A program made the position numbers and the translations under genes. Shown piece after piece: positions 18,136 to 27,103 of a DNA stretch of 64,000 nucleotides. Location: positions 62,001 through 126,000 of the forward strand of contig NZ_PYGK01000015.1 in the NCBI RefSeq assembly GCF_003014595.1, given 5' to 3'. The notes under the pieces are model-generated. The model was not told the origin of the DNA, did not search any database, and was given only the letters and a program-made list of their open reading frames with translations. This DNA is from Chitinophaga ginsengisoli (GTDB lineage Bacteria > Bacteroidota > Bacteroidia > Chitinophagales > Chitinophagaceae). Numbering within the stretch: position 1 is the first letter of the stretch; each line of letters starts with the position of its first letter.

Positions 18136-19331
18136 TTTGAAATTCCTCCTTCTGCTTGTGGTAAATCTTCATCTGAAGTAATGCTTTCTGTCTCCTGCAA
18201 ACAGGTGTCAACGTCACTCTCCGGATCTGTCACAGCCCCTTCCTGTGGAGCCGGCACAGCTCCGTTGCCGTTGCTTGGTTTGGCTGCGTTGGTAGCTGCC
18301 ATGCCGTTTGCTCCGGCCATTTGAATGGTGACCGTATTGGGCTTGTCGTTTTGCCGGTCTTCAGAGCCTTCTTCCGGACTCTTTTCAGATGGTTTGACAG
18401 TCCCTCTGATCACCATGATCTTGTTCAGCATATCAAACCAGAAAGGCGCGCCAAGTGTTGCTGCAAATGCCGTCAGCAACCACCCCAGCACGTATATAAA
18501 GAAACTGTTCCATGGGTTACTGTCTGTATTGTCATCTGCTATGGGATTAATGCCATTAGCCCAGCCAAGCGGTAATTGGAGATTGTCCAGATCGGTCCTG
18601 GCCTTTGTGTAAGATTGCTGGGTGAACGTCGAATCTTTGGACGCATTTTCTGCCTGCGCTACAATTAATTTTCTCACATCATCATTGCTGTACAGGTAGT
18701 CTGCAATCTTGATGGTGTTGATGTTCAATCCGACGGCAACAACCAGCCCGATAATGAAAAGGATCCATTGGGTGCTGCGTTTATACCAGCCAGATATCCT
18801 GTCCATACTGCTATCGAACCACTTCTCCAGGTTCTGCTGCAGGCGGTCAAGATCTCCATGGGCAGTGTCCAGGGCCGTCAGCATCGCCCGTTGCACAGGA
18901 ATGTTCTGGATATTCAGAATATTGGCCCGGATAGAGGCTACTGTCATTGCCACGGAATTCGGATCACTGGAAACGGCGTTATTCTTACTGCCTCGCGCAG
19001 CAATGTCCATTAAAGCCAGCGCAAAATTCTTGGAGGGAATATAGGATGGCAGGTGCTTGCCCCGATCAAACAACCCCGGCTGTTTGGTGTTTTTGCCGGG
19101 TGTATAATCAGACGTAAACAGGCTGTTCACCATCGGATGTTCGAAGAAGCTTCTCGCAATATTCTGGGCATCCTTGTCGTGCAGTAATTCGCGTATGCCC
19201 CTTTCCAGGTACGCGGCACGGGTCTTGGTAATGGCTTCTATTCCTTCACGGATAGCGGAACAGATCATACTTACCAGGCCATAAACGAAAATGATGCCGA
19301 TTGCGACTTCGAGGATAACGGAGTTAAACAT
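18132..19331 (-). CDS. Unknown three-helix membrane protein, coupled to amidase
   Basis: I do not recognise the family. From the ATG at 19331 the protein has an N-terminal helix (about residues 5-27, ILEVAIGIIFVYGLVSMICS), a long soluble stretch with repeated amphipathic segments (30-180), two further helices (about 190-212 and 268-292) and an acidic, low-complexity C-terminal tail of about 90 residues. A TTG 24 nt upstream would add eight residues and is less likely. It overlaps the amidase start by 4 nt. The pair could act on the cell wall (for example holin- or anchor-like), but this is inference from neighbourhood alone. Confidence 0.65.
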   Translation of the reverse strand: MFNSVILEVAIGIIFVYGLVSMICSAIREGIEAITKTRAAYLERGIRELLHDKDAQNIARSFFEHPMVNSLFTSDYTPGKNTKQPGLFDRGKHLPSYIPSKNFALALMDIAARGSKNNAVSSDPNSVAMTVASIRANILNIQNIPVQRAMLTALDTAHGDLDRLQQNLEKWFDSSMDRISGWYKRSTQWILFIIGLVVAVGLNINTIKIADYLYSNDDVRKLIVAQAENASKDSTFTQQSYTKARTDLDNLQLPLGWANGINPIADDNTDSNPWNSFFIYVLGWLLTAFAATLGAPFWFDMLNKIMVIRGTVKPSEKSPEEGSEDRQNDKPNTVTIQMAGANGMAATNAAKPSNGNGAVPAPQEGAVTDPESDVDTCLQETESITSDEDLPQAEGGISK

Positions 19332-19503
19332 ATTGTGGGTATTTAAACAATTCAAATATATCTCTTTAGCATGCGGCCCGCAATACCAAGTAGTTGGTAT
19401 TTTTTACTTTGACATAACATTTACTATTTTGAGGAACCGCTTGCCACTTTAGAGAGTAGACAGGCGATTTCTTTCATACACCCGCTTAATAAAAACTGAT
19501 TCG

Positions 19504-22500
19504 ATGATGCTGACGACAAAACCGTTTTGGATGCTTCTCTTATTGGGGATAGGGAAGTCAATGACAAAGCCAGATCCAATGCCTGTACCGTCCTCTATAA
19601 AAGGATTACAACTGTGGGAGGCAAAGCCTGCCCGGACCTGGATGGCGGATGCCTACCCGATAGGGAATGGTAGGATGGGAGGTATGGTATTCGGCGGACT
19701 GGCAGAAGAGCATATACAGTTCAACGAACAGAGTTTATGGACAGGAGATGAGGAAGAAACAGGTGCTTATCAGGCTTTTGGAGACCTGTTTGTTAAGTTT
19801 GATGGATTGGATACGGTAAAGACGGTACCAGCTGATTACCGCAGGGAGCTGGATATCAGCACTGCCGTACAGAACATCACCTATACCATGAACGGACTTT
19901 CTTTTAGGCGCCAGTATTTCTGTTCCTTCCCCAAAAAACTCATGGTATTAAATTATACCTATAAAGGCAAAAAGAGTGGTGCATATTCAGCTACTATCCG
20001 TCTCCGCGATGCGCATCAGGCCCGGACAACTGGCACAGATAATACCCTGACTATAGCCGGTAAATTGGAAAATGGCCTGTCCTATGAGGCAGCCGCCAGG
20101 ATAGTTACCAATGAAGGTGCTGCTCTCGCGATTGAACAGGATTCCACAGGAGGGGCTGTACTCCGGATAAAGAATGCAAACAGTTTTACAATATTCCTGG
20201 CTGCCGCAACAGATTATAGTAATAATCGCGCTCAGCATTGGAGAGGTGGAACACCTGATCTTGATGTAAAATCAGCGCTGAAAGCAGCTAGTATGCCTTA
20301 TTACCAGTTGTTGGAAGAACATATGTTCGACTATCAGTGGCTTTTTAAGAGGGTGGAACTGAAGCTCGGTAAAACAGATGGGGCGATCAGTAAACTGCCC
20401 ACGGCTGAACGTTTATTAAAGAACTGGGATAAAGCAGATCCTGAACTGGAATCCCTCTTATTCCAATACGGCAGATATCTCCTCATCAGCTCCTCCCGCC
20501 GGGGAGGCCTGCCTGCCAATCTGCAAGGCCTGTGGAATGAAAGTAATACGCCTCCCTGGAGATGCGACTACCACTCTAATATCAATATCCAGATGAACTA
20601 CTGGCTGGCAGAACCGGTGAATCTTTCTGAATGTCATATCCCTTACCTCGATTACATTAACAGTATGCGTGAGGTGAAAAAGGAAAGTACGCAGAAAGAA
20701 TATCCCGGTGTAAGAGGGTGGACAGTGAAAACTGAAAACAACATCTTCGGTGGCTCCAGTTTTAAATGGAATACACCTGGTAGCGCCTGGTATGCACAGG
20801 ACATCTGGGAGTACTACGCTTTTAGCAGGGATGTGAACTATCTCAGAGACTACGCTTATCCTATACTGAAAGAAATTGTAAACTTCTGGGATGATCATCT
20901 GAAACGCCGTCCTGATGGAACGCTTGTAGCGCCAATGGGCTGGTCGCCCGAGCATGGGCCTACTGAAGATGGCGTTACCCACGACCAGGAAATAGTCTAC
21001 GATCTTTTTACCAACTACATAGAAGCCGCTGATATCCTGCGTATAGATATTGCCTATCGCAATCATGTGGCGGATATGCGTGAGCATCTCCTGAAACCTA
21101 AGATCGGCAAATGGGGACAGCTGCAGGAATGGGAAACAGACAGGGATGATCCCAATGATAAACACAGGCATGTATCTCATCTTTTTGCATTGCATCCTGG
21201 CAGGCAGATAAGTGTTACACAAACGCCGGAACTGGCGAAGGCGGCAAAAGTAAGCCTGAACGCCCGGGGTGATGAATCTACTGGCTGGTCAATGGCCTGG
21301 AAGATCAATTTCTGGGCGCGCCTGCAAGACGGTGATCATGCATACAGGATACTCCGTAACTTCTTCAGGCCCGTAGGTAACGATAGCGTAAATTATGATA
21401 AAGGAGGAGGACTGTATAATAACCTTTTCTGTGCGCATCCACCGTTCCAGATAGACGGTAACTTCGGTTATACGGCCGCCGTTGCAGAGATGCTGGTACA
21501 AAGCCAGACAGGGGCGATTCAGTTACTGCCTGCCCTTCCGCAGGCATGGAGCACAGGTAGCGTATATGGGCTCCGCGCCAGGGGAGACTTTTTGATCGAA
21601 GAGATGAAGTGGAAAGATGGAAAAATAACAAGCCTGTCGATCAGGTCAAATAGCGATGGTCCATGCACACTGATTGCTCCTAATCCGTTAAAATCCCATG
21701 TTACATATGATGCGAAGCATACTGTTAATGGTTACCAGTATAGCTTTACAGCAAAGCAGGGTGAATATTACTCCTTCAAAGCCGGAGAGTCCACGGTGAG
21801 TCAGGTATCTTTATATCCTGCTCTTAAAGACAGACAGGTGTCTCCCGGCAATACAACCTATTATATAGACCCCGCTAAAGGAAACGATCGCAATAGTGGA
21901 ATACTACCCGGACAGGCATGGAAAACATTCCTGCCGGTGAACCAATTGCAGCTCTCTCCCGGCGATATAGTGGAAGTACTGGCACCCGGTGCCTTTCACG
22001 AATCCTTAGTGCTGAAGGGCGCAGGAAACGATGCACAACCGGTAAAGGTGAAATTTGCCCCCGGCAGGTATGACCTCTTTCCCGATGCCGCATTGAAGCG
22101 AGCATTACATATCTCCAATACGAACGACAAACCCGCTGAACTGAAAGCTATCGCATTGATGTTCGATAGCTGCAACTTTGTACAGGTGGCTGCAAAAGAA
22201 GCGGCATTTGTCATGCACGGTAAAATGATAGAAACCTTCGTCAACAAAAGTCAGAATATTACCCTGGATGGATGTAGCTATGATTACCAACGCCCCACTG
22301 TGTCTGAATTCAAAGTGACCGGCAGCGGCGCTGACTACGTAGATGTGAAAGTACATCCTGACTCAAAATTCAGTATCCATGATAGTACCCTTACCTGGAT
22401 AGGAGAAGGCTGGAGTTACCAGCCCGGGAATTACTGGCAGGTCCTGCATCCGCAAACAAACGACCTGTCGCGTACTGACATTGATATGAAGGGCGCCCGC

Positions 22501-23583
22501 TTCACTTTATTGCCGGATAGTACTGTACGGATTTCTTTCAGGAAGAATCCTGGCTTTGACACGGGCGCTATCTACCAGAACAGGGACGTAACCCGTGATT
22601 GTGCAGGCTTCCTGTTGCAATACAGTGAGAACATCGAACTAAAGAATATCCGCATCAACTTCATGCACGGTATGGGTGTAGTCAGTCAGTATTGCAGACA
22701 GATAAAAATGGACAGCATCACCGTCAGACCTGCAGAGCACAGCGGGCGTACCTGCGCTGCCTGGGCGGATATCCTGCATTTCTCCGGATGTAGTGGCAAG
22801 ATAGAGATCAGTAACGCGTACCTCTCCGGGGCGAACGATGATGCTATCAATGTACACGGCACACACCTGAAAATTGCCAATATCATTGCAGCTAATAAGA
22901 TACAGGTCCGTTTTATGCATCCGCAGAGCTTTGGCTTTAATGCCTTTGCCGCGGGAGATAGTATTGCCTTTATTAGTCCGGAAACGCTATTGGCGATAGA
23001 AGAAAACCAGGTACTCAGTGTTAAGCGACTCAATGATAAGGATATCCAGCTGACGCTGAAAAACAAGATCTCCAAAGCTGTTGGCCTGCTCGATGCGGTT
23101 GAAAATATAACGGCTACGCCGGAGGTCTGGGTACATCATAGCACCATCAACAGAATACCAACAAGAGGTATACTGATGACTACCCGTAGAAAAGTAGTAA
23201 TAGAAAACAATACGCTCGACAGGACACATATGAGCGGCATCTTTGTGAATGACGATGCATCCGGCTGGTATGAATCCGGCATGGTAAAAGATATGACCAT
23301 CCGCAACAACCGTTTTATCAGATGCGGTGAACCCGTGATCAACATCCATCCTGAAAATAAAATTATCTGTAAGACGGCAGTACACAACAACATTGCGATA
23401 ACCGACAACTACTTCGCCCTGCAGCAGGATGCGCTGCTGGCAGCAAAATGTACCGGGAACCTGAAGCTCATCGCTAATACTATTGAAACATCCAGGGCAC
23501 CATTTAAAATAGACGATCTCATAAAACTGGAGGACTGTAGTTTTATCGATATTGCCGACAACAAGTTGGCCACCGCACAGTAA
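19504..23583 (+). CDS. GH95 alpha-L-fucosidase fused to GH110 alpha-1,3-galactosidase
   Basis: A 1359-aa two-enzyme protein. Residues about 33-775 are a GH95 inverting alpha-1,2-fucosidase: catalytic-site residues appear as Asn359/Asn361 (NINIQMNYW), Glu483 (GWSPEHGP) and Asp651 (PFQIDGNFG). Residues about 783-1359 are a right-handed beta-helix of GH110 type, with Asp1089 (WADILHFSGC) and Asp1112-Asp1113 (GANDDAINVHGTHL) at the spacing of the GH110 catalytic aspartates. A weak hydrophobic N-terminus (PFWMLLLLGIG) suggests export but has no clear cleavage site. GH95 removes alpha-1,2-fucose and GH110 removes alpha-1,3-galactose, the two branches of a blood-group-B-type trisaccharide. No SusCD pair is adjacent. 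GH95 assignment is strong; GH110 good. Confidence 0.85.
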   Translation: MMLTTKPFWMLLLLGIGKSMTKPDPMPVPSSIKGLQLWEAKPARTWMADAYPIGNGRMGGMVFGGLAEEHIQFNEQSLWTGDEEETGAYQAFGDLFVKFDGLDTVKTVPADYRRELDISTAVQNITYTMNGLSFRRQYFCSFPKKLMVLNYTYKGKKSGAYSATIRLRDAHQARTTGTDNTLTIAGKLENGLSYEAAARIVTNEGAALAIEQDSTGGAVLRIKNANSFTIFLAAATDYSNNRAQHWRGGTPDLDVKSALKAASMPYYQLLEEHMFDYQWLFKRVELKLGKTDGAISKLPTAERLLKNWDKADPELESLLFQYGRYLLISSSRRGGLPANLQGLWNESNTPPWRCDYHSNINIQMNYWLAEPVNLSECHIPYLDYINSMREVKKESTQKEYPGVRGWTVKTENNIFGGSSFKWNTPGSAWYAQDIWEYYAFSRDVNYLRDYAYPILKEIVNFWDDHLKRRPDGTLVAPMGWSPEHGPTEDGVTHDQEIVYDLFTNYIEAADILRIDIAYRNHVADMREHLLKPKIGKWGQLQEWETDRDDPNDKHRHVSHLFALHPGRQISVTQTPELAKAAKVSLNARGDESTGWSMAWKINFWARLQDGDHAYRILRNFFRPVGNDSVNYDKGGGLYNNLFCAHPPFQIDGNFGYTAAVAEMLVQSQTGAIQLLPALPQAWSTGSVYGLRARGDFLIEEMKWKDGKITSLSIRSNSDGPCTLIAPNPLKSHVTYDAKHTVNGYQYSFTAKQGEYYSFKAGESTVSQVSLYPALKDRQVSPGNTTYYIDPAKGNDRNSGILPGQAWKTFLPVNQLQLSPGDIVEVLAPGAFHESLVLKGAGNDAQPVKVKFAPGRYDLFPDAALKRALHISNTNDKPAELKAIALMFDSCNFVQVAAKEAAFVMHGKMIETFVNKSQNITLDGCSYDYQRPTVSEFKVTGSGADYVDVKVHPDSKFSIHDSTLTWIGEGWSYQPGNYWQVLHPQTNDLSRTDIDMKGARFTLLPDSTVRISFRKNPGFDTGAIYQNRDVTRDCAGFLLQYSENIELKNIRINFMHGMGVVSQYCRQIKMDSITVRPAEHSGRTCAAWADILHFSGCSGKIEISNAYLSGANDDAINVHGTHLKIANIIAANKIQVRFMHPQSFGFNAFAAGDSIAFISPETLLAIEENQVLSVKRLNDKDIQLTLKNKISKAVGLLDAVENITATPEVWVHHSTINRIPTRGILMTTRRKVVIENNTLDRTHMSGIFVNDDASGWYESGMVKDMTIRNNRFIRCGEPVINIHPENKIICKTAVHNNIAITDNYFALQQDALLAAKCTGNLKLIANTIETSRAPFKIDDLIKLEDCSFIDIADNKLATAQ

Positions 23584-23606
23584 ATAACTGCTTTGACAGG
23601 GCTATC

Positions 23607-23645
23607 AGAAATATCATCAATCGTGCTGATATTATTTCTTTTTCT
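23607..23645 (+). terminator. Possible intrinsic terminator after the GH95-GH110 gene
   Basis: agaaat-atca (23607-23616) pairs with tgat...atttct (23627-23639) with a 3-nt bulge, followed by ctttttctcc. The stem is AT-rich and modest. Confidence 0.4.
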
Positions 23646-23765
23646 CCTGAATATTAACTACATTTCGTACGTATAGATAACATTATCAACCAATTTCAGA
23701 CGTTAGCAGCGTTATTGATCGACATTAAGGAGTGCTATATCTAAAAGTTTTTATGGGGTGAACAA

Positions 23766-23834
23766 ATGAACGCAAGTCGGGCGTCGCTATTGAACATTGA
23801 AATCACGTCTTCTCTTATCACAATAGAACAGTAA
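23766..23834 (+). other. Possible 22-codon leader ORF
   Basis: ATG at 23766 to TAA at 23832-23834, ending 4 nt before the next gene's start. The peptide (MNASRASLLNIEI...) is Ser/Ile-rich and unlike anything I know. The tight spacing would allow translational coupling, but a frame of this length can occur by chance. Confidence 0.2.
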
Positions 23835-23838
23835 CAGT

Positions 23839-24954
23839 ATGAACAGAGTTTTACCAACCGCCTTTTTGTCAGCGGTCTTTGCATGTATTTCCTATCAGTC
23901 AAAAGCCCAGGGATGTGTTGCTATACGCAGCACGGGAGCACCTTCCTGTATGTTATCTCATCCGGAAGAGGAAGCACCCGGCAAGAGCAGCGACAAATGG
24001 ATCTTCAACACCGGGGCAAGGTATTTTAAGTCTTATAAACACTTCAAAGGGGCCGAAGAGCAAAAGGACAGGGTACTGAATGGCACAGAGGTGATCAATC
24101 ACCAGACCGCCCTTGACTTCAGCCTGACCCGTTTGTTGGACAAACACTGGAGCATCATGGTAGATGTACCGCTGCTCATGAATGCCAGGTCTTCCCTGTA
24201 TGAACACGGCCTGGTAAACGGTGTCAACAACTACAACCAGCGCCACAGTATGCATTCCTATGGCCTGGGAGATATCAGGGTCGCTGTTTATCGCTGGCTC
24301 CTGGATCCGGAAAAGCATAAGTTGGGGAATATCCAGGTGGGATTGGGTATTAAGTTTGCTACCGGCGACTACGACTATAAAGACTATTGGTATAATGTAG
24401 GGCCTAATGGTACCAAGGAACTCCGCACTGTAGACCAGTCTATACAGCTGGGAGATGGTGGTACCGGATTGACCGTTGAATTGAATGCCTACCAGTACTT
24501 CTCCCGTCACTTCGGTGTATATGGTAATTTTTATTATCTGATCAATCCAAGAGAGCAGAACGGCACCCGTACTTATAGGGAAACGCTGTCGCCCGCCCTT
24601 GCCAATGAGGCTATTTCCAGTGTGCCTGACCAGTATATGGCCAGGGGAGGGATCAATTATATGGCCCACAACATTTCAGCTTCGCTGGGGGCAAGAATAG
24701 AAGGTATTCCGGTGCACGACCTGGTAGGAGGGAGTGGTGATTTCCGCAGGCCGGGGTATGTTCTCTCCCTGGAACCGACGATCTCCTATACCATGAAAAA
24801 GAGCAGTATTTACCTGGGCGTACCCATCGCCCTGCGCCGCGACAGGCTGCAGAGTGTGACTGACAAGGAAAGAAGCACCCCTACCAACAAGGTGAACGGG
24901 GATGCCGCCTTCGCTGACTACACCATTAACCTGGGTTTTTCCATCAGATTATAA
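23839..24954 (+). CDS. Predicted outer-membrane beta-barrel protein, unknown function
   Basis: 371 residues with a signal peptide (cleavage near SKAQG). The mature part has many short alternating aromatic/hydrophobic strands (for example WSIMVDVPLL, IQVGLGIKFATGDYDY, FGVYGNFYYL, TINLGFSIRL) and a C-terminal strand ending in Leu, as in outer-membrane barrels. Two cysteines lie just after the signal in a short insert. I do not assign a substrate. It is 80 nt upstream of the TetR gene, which has its own promoter, so cotranscription is uncertain. Confidence 0.7.
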   Translation: MNRVLPTAFLSAVFACISYQSKAQGCVAIRSTGAPSCMLSHPEEEAPGKSSDKWIFNTGARYFKSYKHFKGAEEQKDRVLNGTEVINHQTALDFSLTRLLDKHWSIMVDVPLLMNARSSLYEHGLVNGVNNYNQRHSMHSYGLGDIRVAVYRWLLDPEKHKLGNIQVGLGIKFATGDYDYKDYWYNVGPNGTKELRTVDQSIQLGDGGTGLTVELNAYQYFSRHFGVYGNFYYLINPREQNGTRTYRETLSPALANEAISSVPDQYMARGGINYMAHNISASLGARIEGIPVHDLVGGSGDFRRPGYVLSLEPTISYTMKKSSIYLGVPIALRRDRLQSVTDKERSTPTNKVNGDAAFADYTINLGFSIRL

Positions 24955-24995
24955 CAGTATAGAGCTGGCCATAACGGGGTATAAAGAAAATTTAT

Positions 24996-25026
24996 TTTGG
25001 AATGATCGTTTCAGAATGTAACTTTG
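24996..25026 (+). promoter_or_regulatory. Promoter of the TetR gene with operator palindrome in the spacer
   Basis: TTTG (24996-24999), 19-nt spacer, TAACTTTG (25019-25026): a full match to the Bacteroidota promoter consensus. The spacer contains ggaatgatcgtttc (24999-25012), an imperfect palindrome of form GnAAnGATCnTTnC. The same form occurs at 25649-25662 before the efflux operon. The predicted transcription start is only a few bases before the ATG at 25035, so the message would be nearly leaderless. A repressor bound here would block its own promoter. Confidence 0.7.
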
Positions 25027-25034
25027 TTCCCGTT

Positions 25035-25616
25035 ATGGCTAGAGATAAAGATTTTATTCCTGAAGAAAAGATAGCGAAGGCACTGGATGTGTTCTGGCAG
25101 AAGGGCTACAATGCCACTTCTATGCAGGACCTGGTGGACGCTATGCAGATCAACAGGAGTAGTTTGTATAACTCTTTTGGCGACAAACATAACCTCTTCC
25201 TGGAATGCCTGAGAACTTATGGATACCTCGCAGCCCAGGATTTTGAATCGGTATTAAAACTGAAGGACCTATCACCCCTGGAAATGCTGGAGAAGATTAT
25301 TGATGTATATGTAGAGGGTACAGTCTATGACTGTAAGTGCTGCATGGGAATAAAGTCCTCCTTTGAACTGGCTGGCGACGATGAAGAAGTGCGCCGTATT
25401 ATTAAACAGGCCAGTGACAGAACAATCGGTCTTTTTACCGATTTATTACGCAGGGCAAAAGAACAGGGAGAAATCGCTGAAGATAAGAATCCCGCGGTTC
25501 TTGCTCATATCATCTTTAATGGCTTCTGTGGCTGGAAACAATCATATATCCAGTTCAAAGATGCTTCTTTAATAGAAGAAATGGCGACATATACAAAAAA
25601 ACATTTGAGAAATTGA
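25035..25616 (+). CDS. TetR/AcrR-family repressor
   Basis: 193-aa regulator. Residues about 10-60 form the TetR helix-turn-helix (ALDVFWQKGYNATSMQDLVDAMQINRSSLYNSFGDKHNLF), and the rest a helical ligand-binding domain. It precedes a complete RND efflux operon on the same strand, the usual setting for an AcrR-like repressor. The start at 25035 is chosen because the earlier in-frame ATG (25002) lies inside the promoter, upstream of the -7 element. Matching palindromes before this gene and before the efflux operon suggest it controls both. Confidence 0.88.
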   Translation: MARDKDFIPEEKIAKALDVFWQKGYNATSMQDLVDAMQINRSSLYNSFGDKHNLFLECLRTYGYLAAQDFESVLKLKDLSPLEMLEKIIDVYVEGTVYDCKCCMGIKSSFELAGDDEEVRRIIKQASDRTIGLFTDLLRRAKEQGEIAEDKNPAVLAHIIFNGFCGWKQSYIQFKDASLIEEMATYTKKHLRN

Positions 25617-25645
25617 TTTGTATTTGAAGATTTTTTTTGTGTAAT

Positions 25646-25662
25646 TTTGGAACGCTCATTTC
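25646..25662 (+). promoter_or_regulatory. Second operator copy before the efflux operon
   Basis: ttttggaacgctcatttcagaa repeats the arrangement at 24996-25014 with four changes; the palindrome is ggaacgctcatttc (25649-25662), same GnAAnGnnCnTTnC form. TTTG (25646-25649) could be the -33 element; the matching -7 (taccagct at 25668) is weak. Confidence 0.55.
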
Positions 25663-25738
25663 AGAAATACCAGCTAACGATGCGTAGGTTAATACAATAT
25701 AAGTGGGAATGCCAACCTTTCGCTAGTTAATTTCGTTC

Positions 25739-25878
25739 AGGTGATGATTTAGATCATATCACCTAATCGCTCGCTTTACCTTCAACAACAACAACTGTGA
25801 TCAGTGCCCGTTGGGCATGGATTACGGCCTTGCATTGCATTTACTGTTCATCACTGGTTTGCATACTATTATGCGAAC
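25739..25878 (+). promoter_or_regulatory. Structured leader of the efflux operon (three hairpins)
   Basis: The 250 nt before the adaptor gene hold three hairpins: aggtgat-gat/atc-atcacct (25739-25764), tgccc-gtt-gggca (25805-25817) and gtttgcata-ctat-tatgcgaac (25857-25878, one G-U pair). None is followed by a U-tract, so they are not terminators. They may affect RNA stability or initiation. Confidence 0.4.
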
Positions 25879-25916
25879 AGGGAATCTCTTTGTCAATTAC
25901 ACACAATCAATAGAAC

Positions 25917-27059
25917 ATGAAAAAAGACCTATTAATTTGGAGCTTGCTTGTAGGAATAGTCCTTTCAGGATTATATAGCTGTAAGTCTTCGTCTGCCCAT
26001 AATGAAGCCCCTACCGCTGTGCCGGCGGAAGTTGTGACGCTTGGTGCCGCAGACGCCAACACGCAGAACGACTACACAGCATCATTAGAAGGTAAGGTTA
26101 ACGTAGAGATCCGTTCTCAGGTAGACGGCTACCTGGAAAAAGTATATGTAGATGAAGGCGCTTACGTAAAAGCCGGTCAGCCACTATTCAAAATAGACGA
26201 GCACCGTTACCGTGAGCAGCTGAACAATGCAAAAGCTTCCCTGCACGCAGCCGAAGCAGCCGTACTCAATGCACAGCTGGAAGTAGATAAAGTAACGCCG
26301 CTGGTAGCTAACAAAGTTGTATCTGATATACAGCTGCGTACTGCGAAAACTGCCTACGAAGTGGCCACTGCCAATGTAGAACAGGCGAAAGCACTGGTTG
26401 CCTCTGCATCCATCAGTCTCGGTTACACGAATATCACTGCTCCCGTAAGCGGATATATCGGCAGGATTCCTAAAAAAGCTGGTGCACTGATCTCTCTGAA
26501 TGATCCTGAGCCACTGACCAAACTATCAGATGTACACGAAATCTATGCATACTTCTCTCTGAGTGAAAGCGATTTCTTCACTTTTAAAGATAACTATGCC
26601 GGTTCTACGCTGGAAGAAAAGCTGAAGAACCTGCCTCCTGCAACACTGGTACTGGCAGACAATCATATCTATGAAAAACAAGGTAAAGTAGATATGATCG
26701 ACGGACAGTTTGAAAAGAATACTGGCGCTATTACTTTAAGAGCAGTATTCCCTAACGAAAAAGGCATTATCCGTACAGGTAACACCGGTAAGGTAAGGCT
26801 GGAGCGTCAGTTCAAAGAGGCTATCCTCGTACCACAGGCAGCTACTATCGAAGTACAGGACAGGGTGTTTGTATACACCGTTGGCAAGGATAACAAGATC
26901 ACCCGTCAGGCGATCACCATTGTAGGCACCAGTGGTAATCAGTACCTCGTAAAAGACGGTGTGAAAGCTGGTGACAGAATTGTAACAACAGGAGTAGACC
27001 GACTGAAAGAAGGCACAGAAATCAAACCGGAAAAGGCAAAACCAGCAGTACAGGGATAA
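25917..27059 (+). CDS. RND efflux periplasmic adaptor (membrane fusion protein)
   Basis: AcrA-like adaptor that links the inner-membrane pump to the outer-membrane channel. It is a lipoprotein with lipobox LYSC (Cys about residue 22). Visible parts are the barrel-sandwich hybrid half-motif (IRSQVDGYLEKVYVDEGAYVKAGQPLFKID), an alpha-hairpin (about 100-170), its second lipoyl half (YTNITAPVSGYIGRI), a beta-barrel and a membrane-proximal domain. The 380-aa length is typical. First gene of a three-gene efflux operon, with the pump gene 44 nt downstream. Confidence 0.93.
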   Translation: MKKDLLIWSLLVGIVLSGLYSCKSSSAHNEAPTAVPAEVVTLGAADANTQNDYTASLEGKVNVEIRSQVDGYLEKVYVDEGAYVKAGQPLFKIDEHRYREQLNNAKASLHAAEAAVLNAQLEVDKVTPLVANKVVSDIQLRTAKTAYEVATANVEQAKALVASASISLGYTNITAPVSGYIGRIPKKAGALISLNDPEPLTKLSDVHEIYAYFSLSESDFFTFKDNYAGSTLEEKLKNLPPATLVLADNHIYEKQGKVDMIDGQFEKNTGAITLRAVFPNEKGIIRTGNTGKVRLERQFKEAILVPQAATIEVQDRVFVYTVGKDNKITRQAITIVGTSGNQYLVKDGVKAGDRIVTTGVDRLKEGTEIKPEKAKPAVQG

Positions 27060-27103
27060 TCTGATCCTTTTATCTGCTTGTCTTTCTCCTAAAAAAAACG
27101 CAC

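Noticed and set aside
25002..25034. Earlier ATG for the TetR gene
   Set aside because: It lies between the -33 and -7 promoter elements, so it would not be transcribed from the consensus promoter; the second ATG fits.
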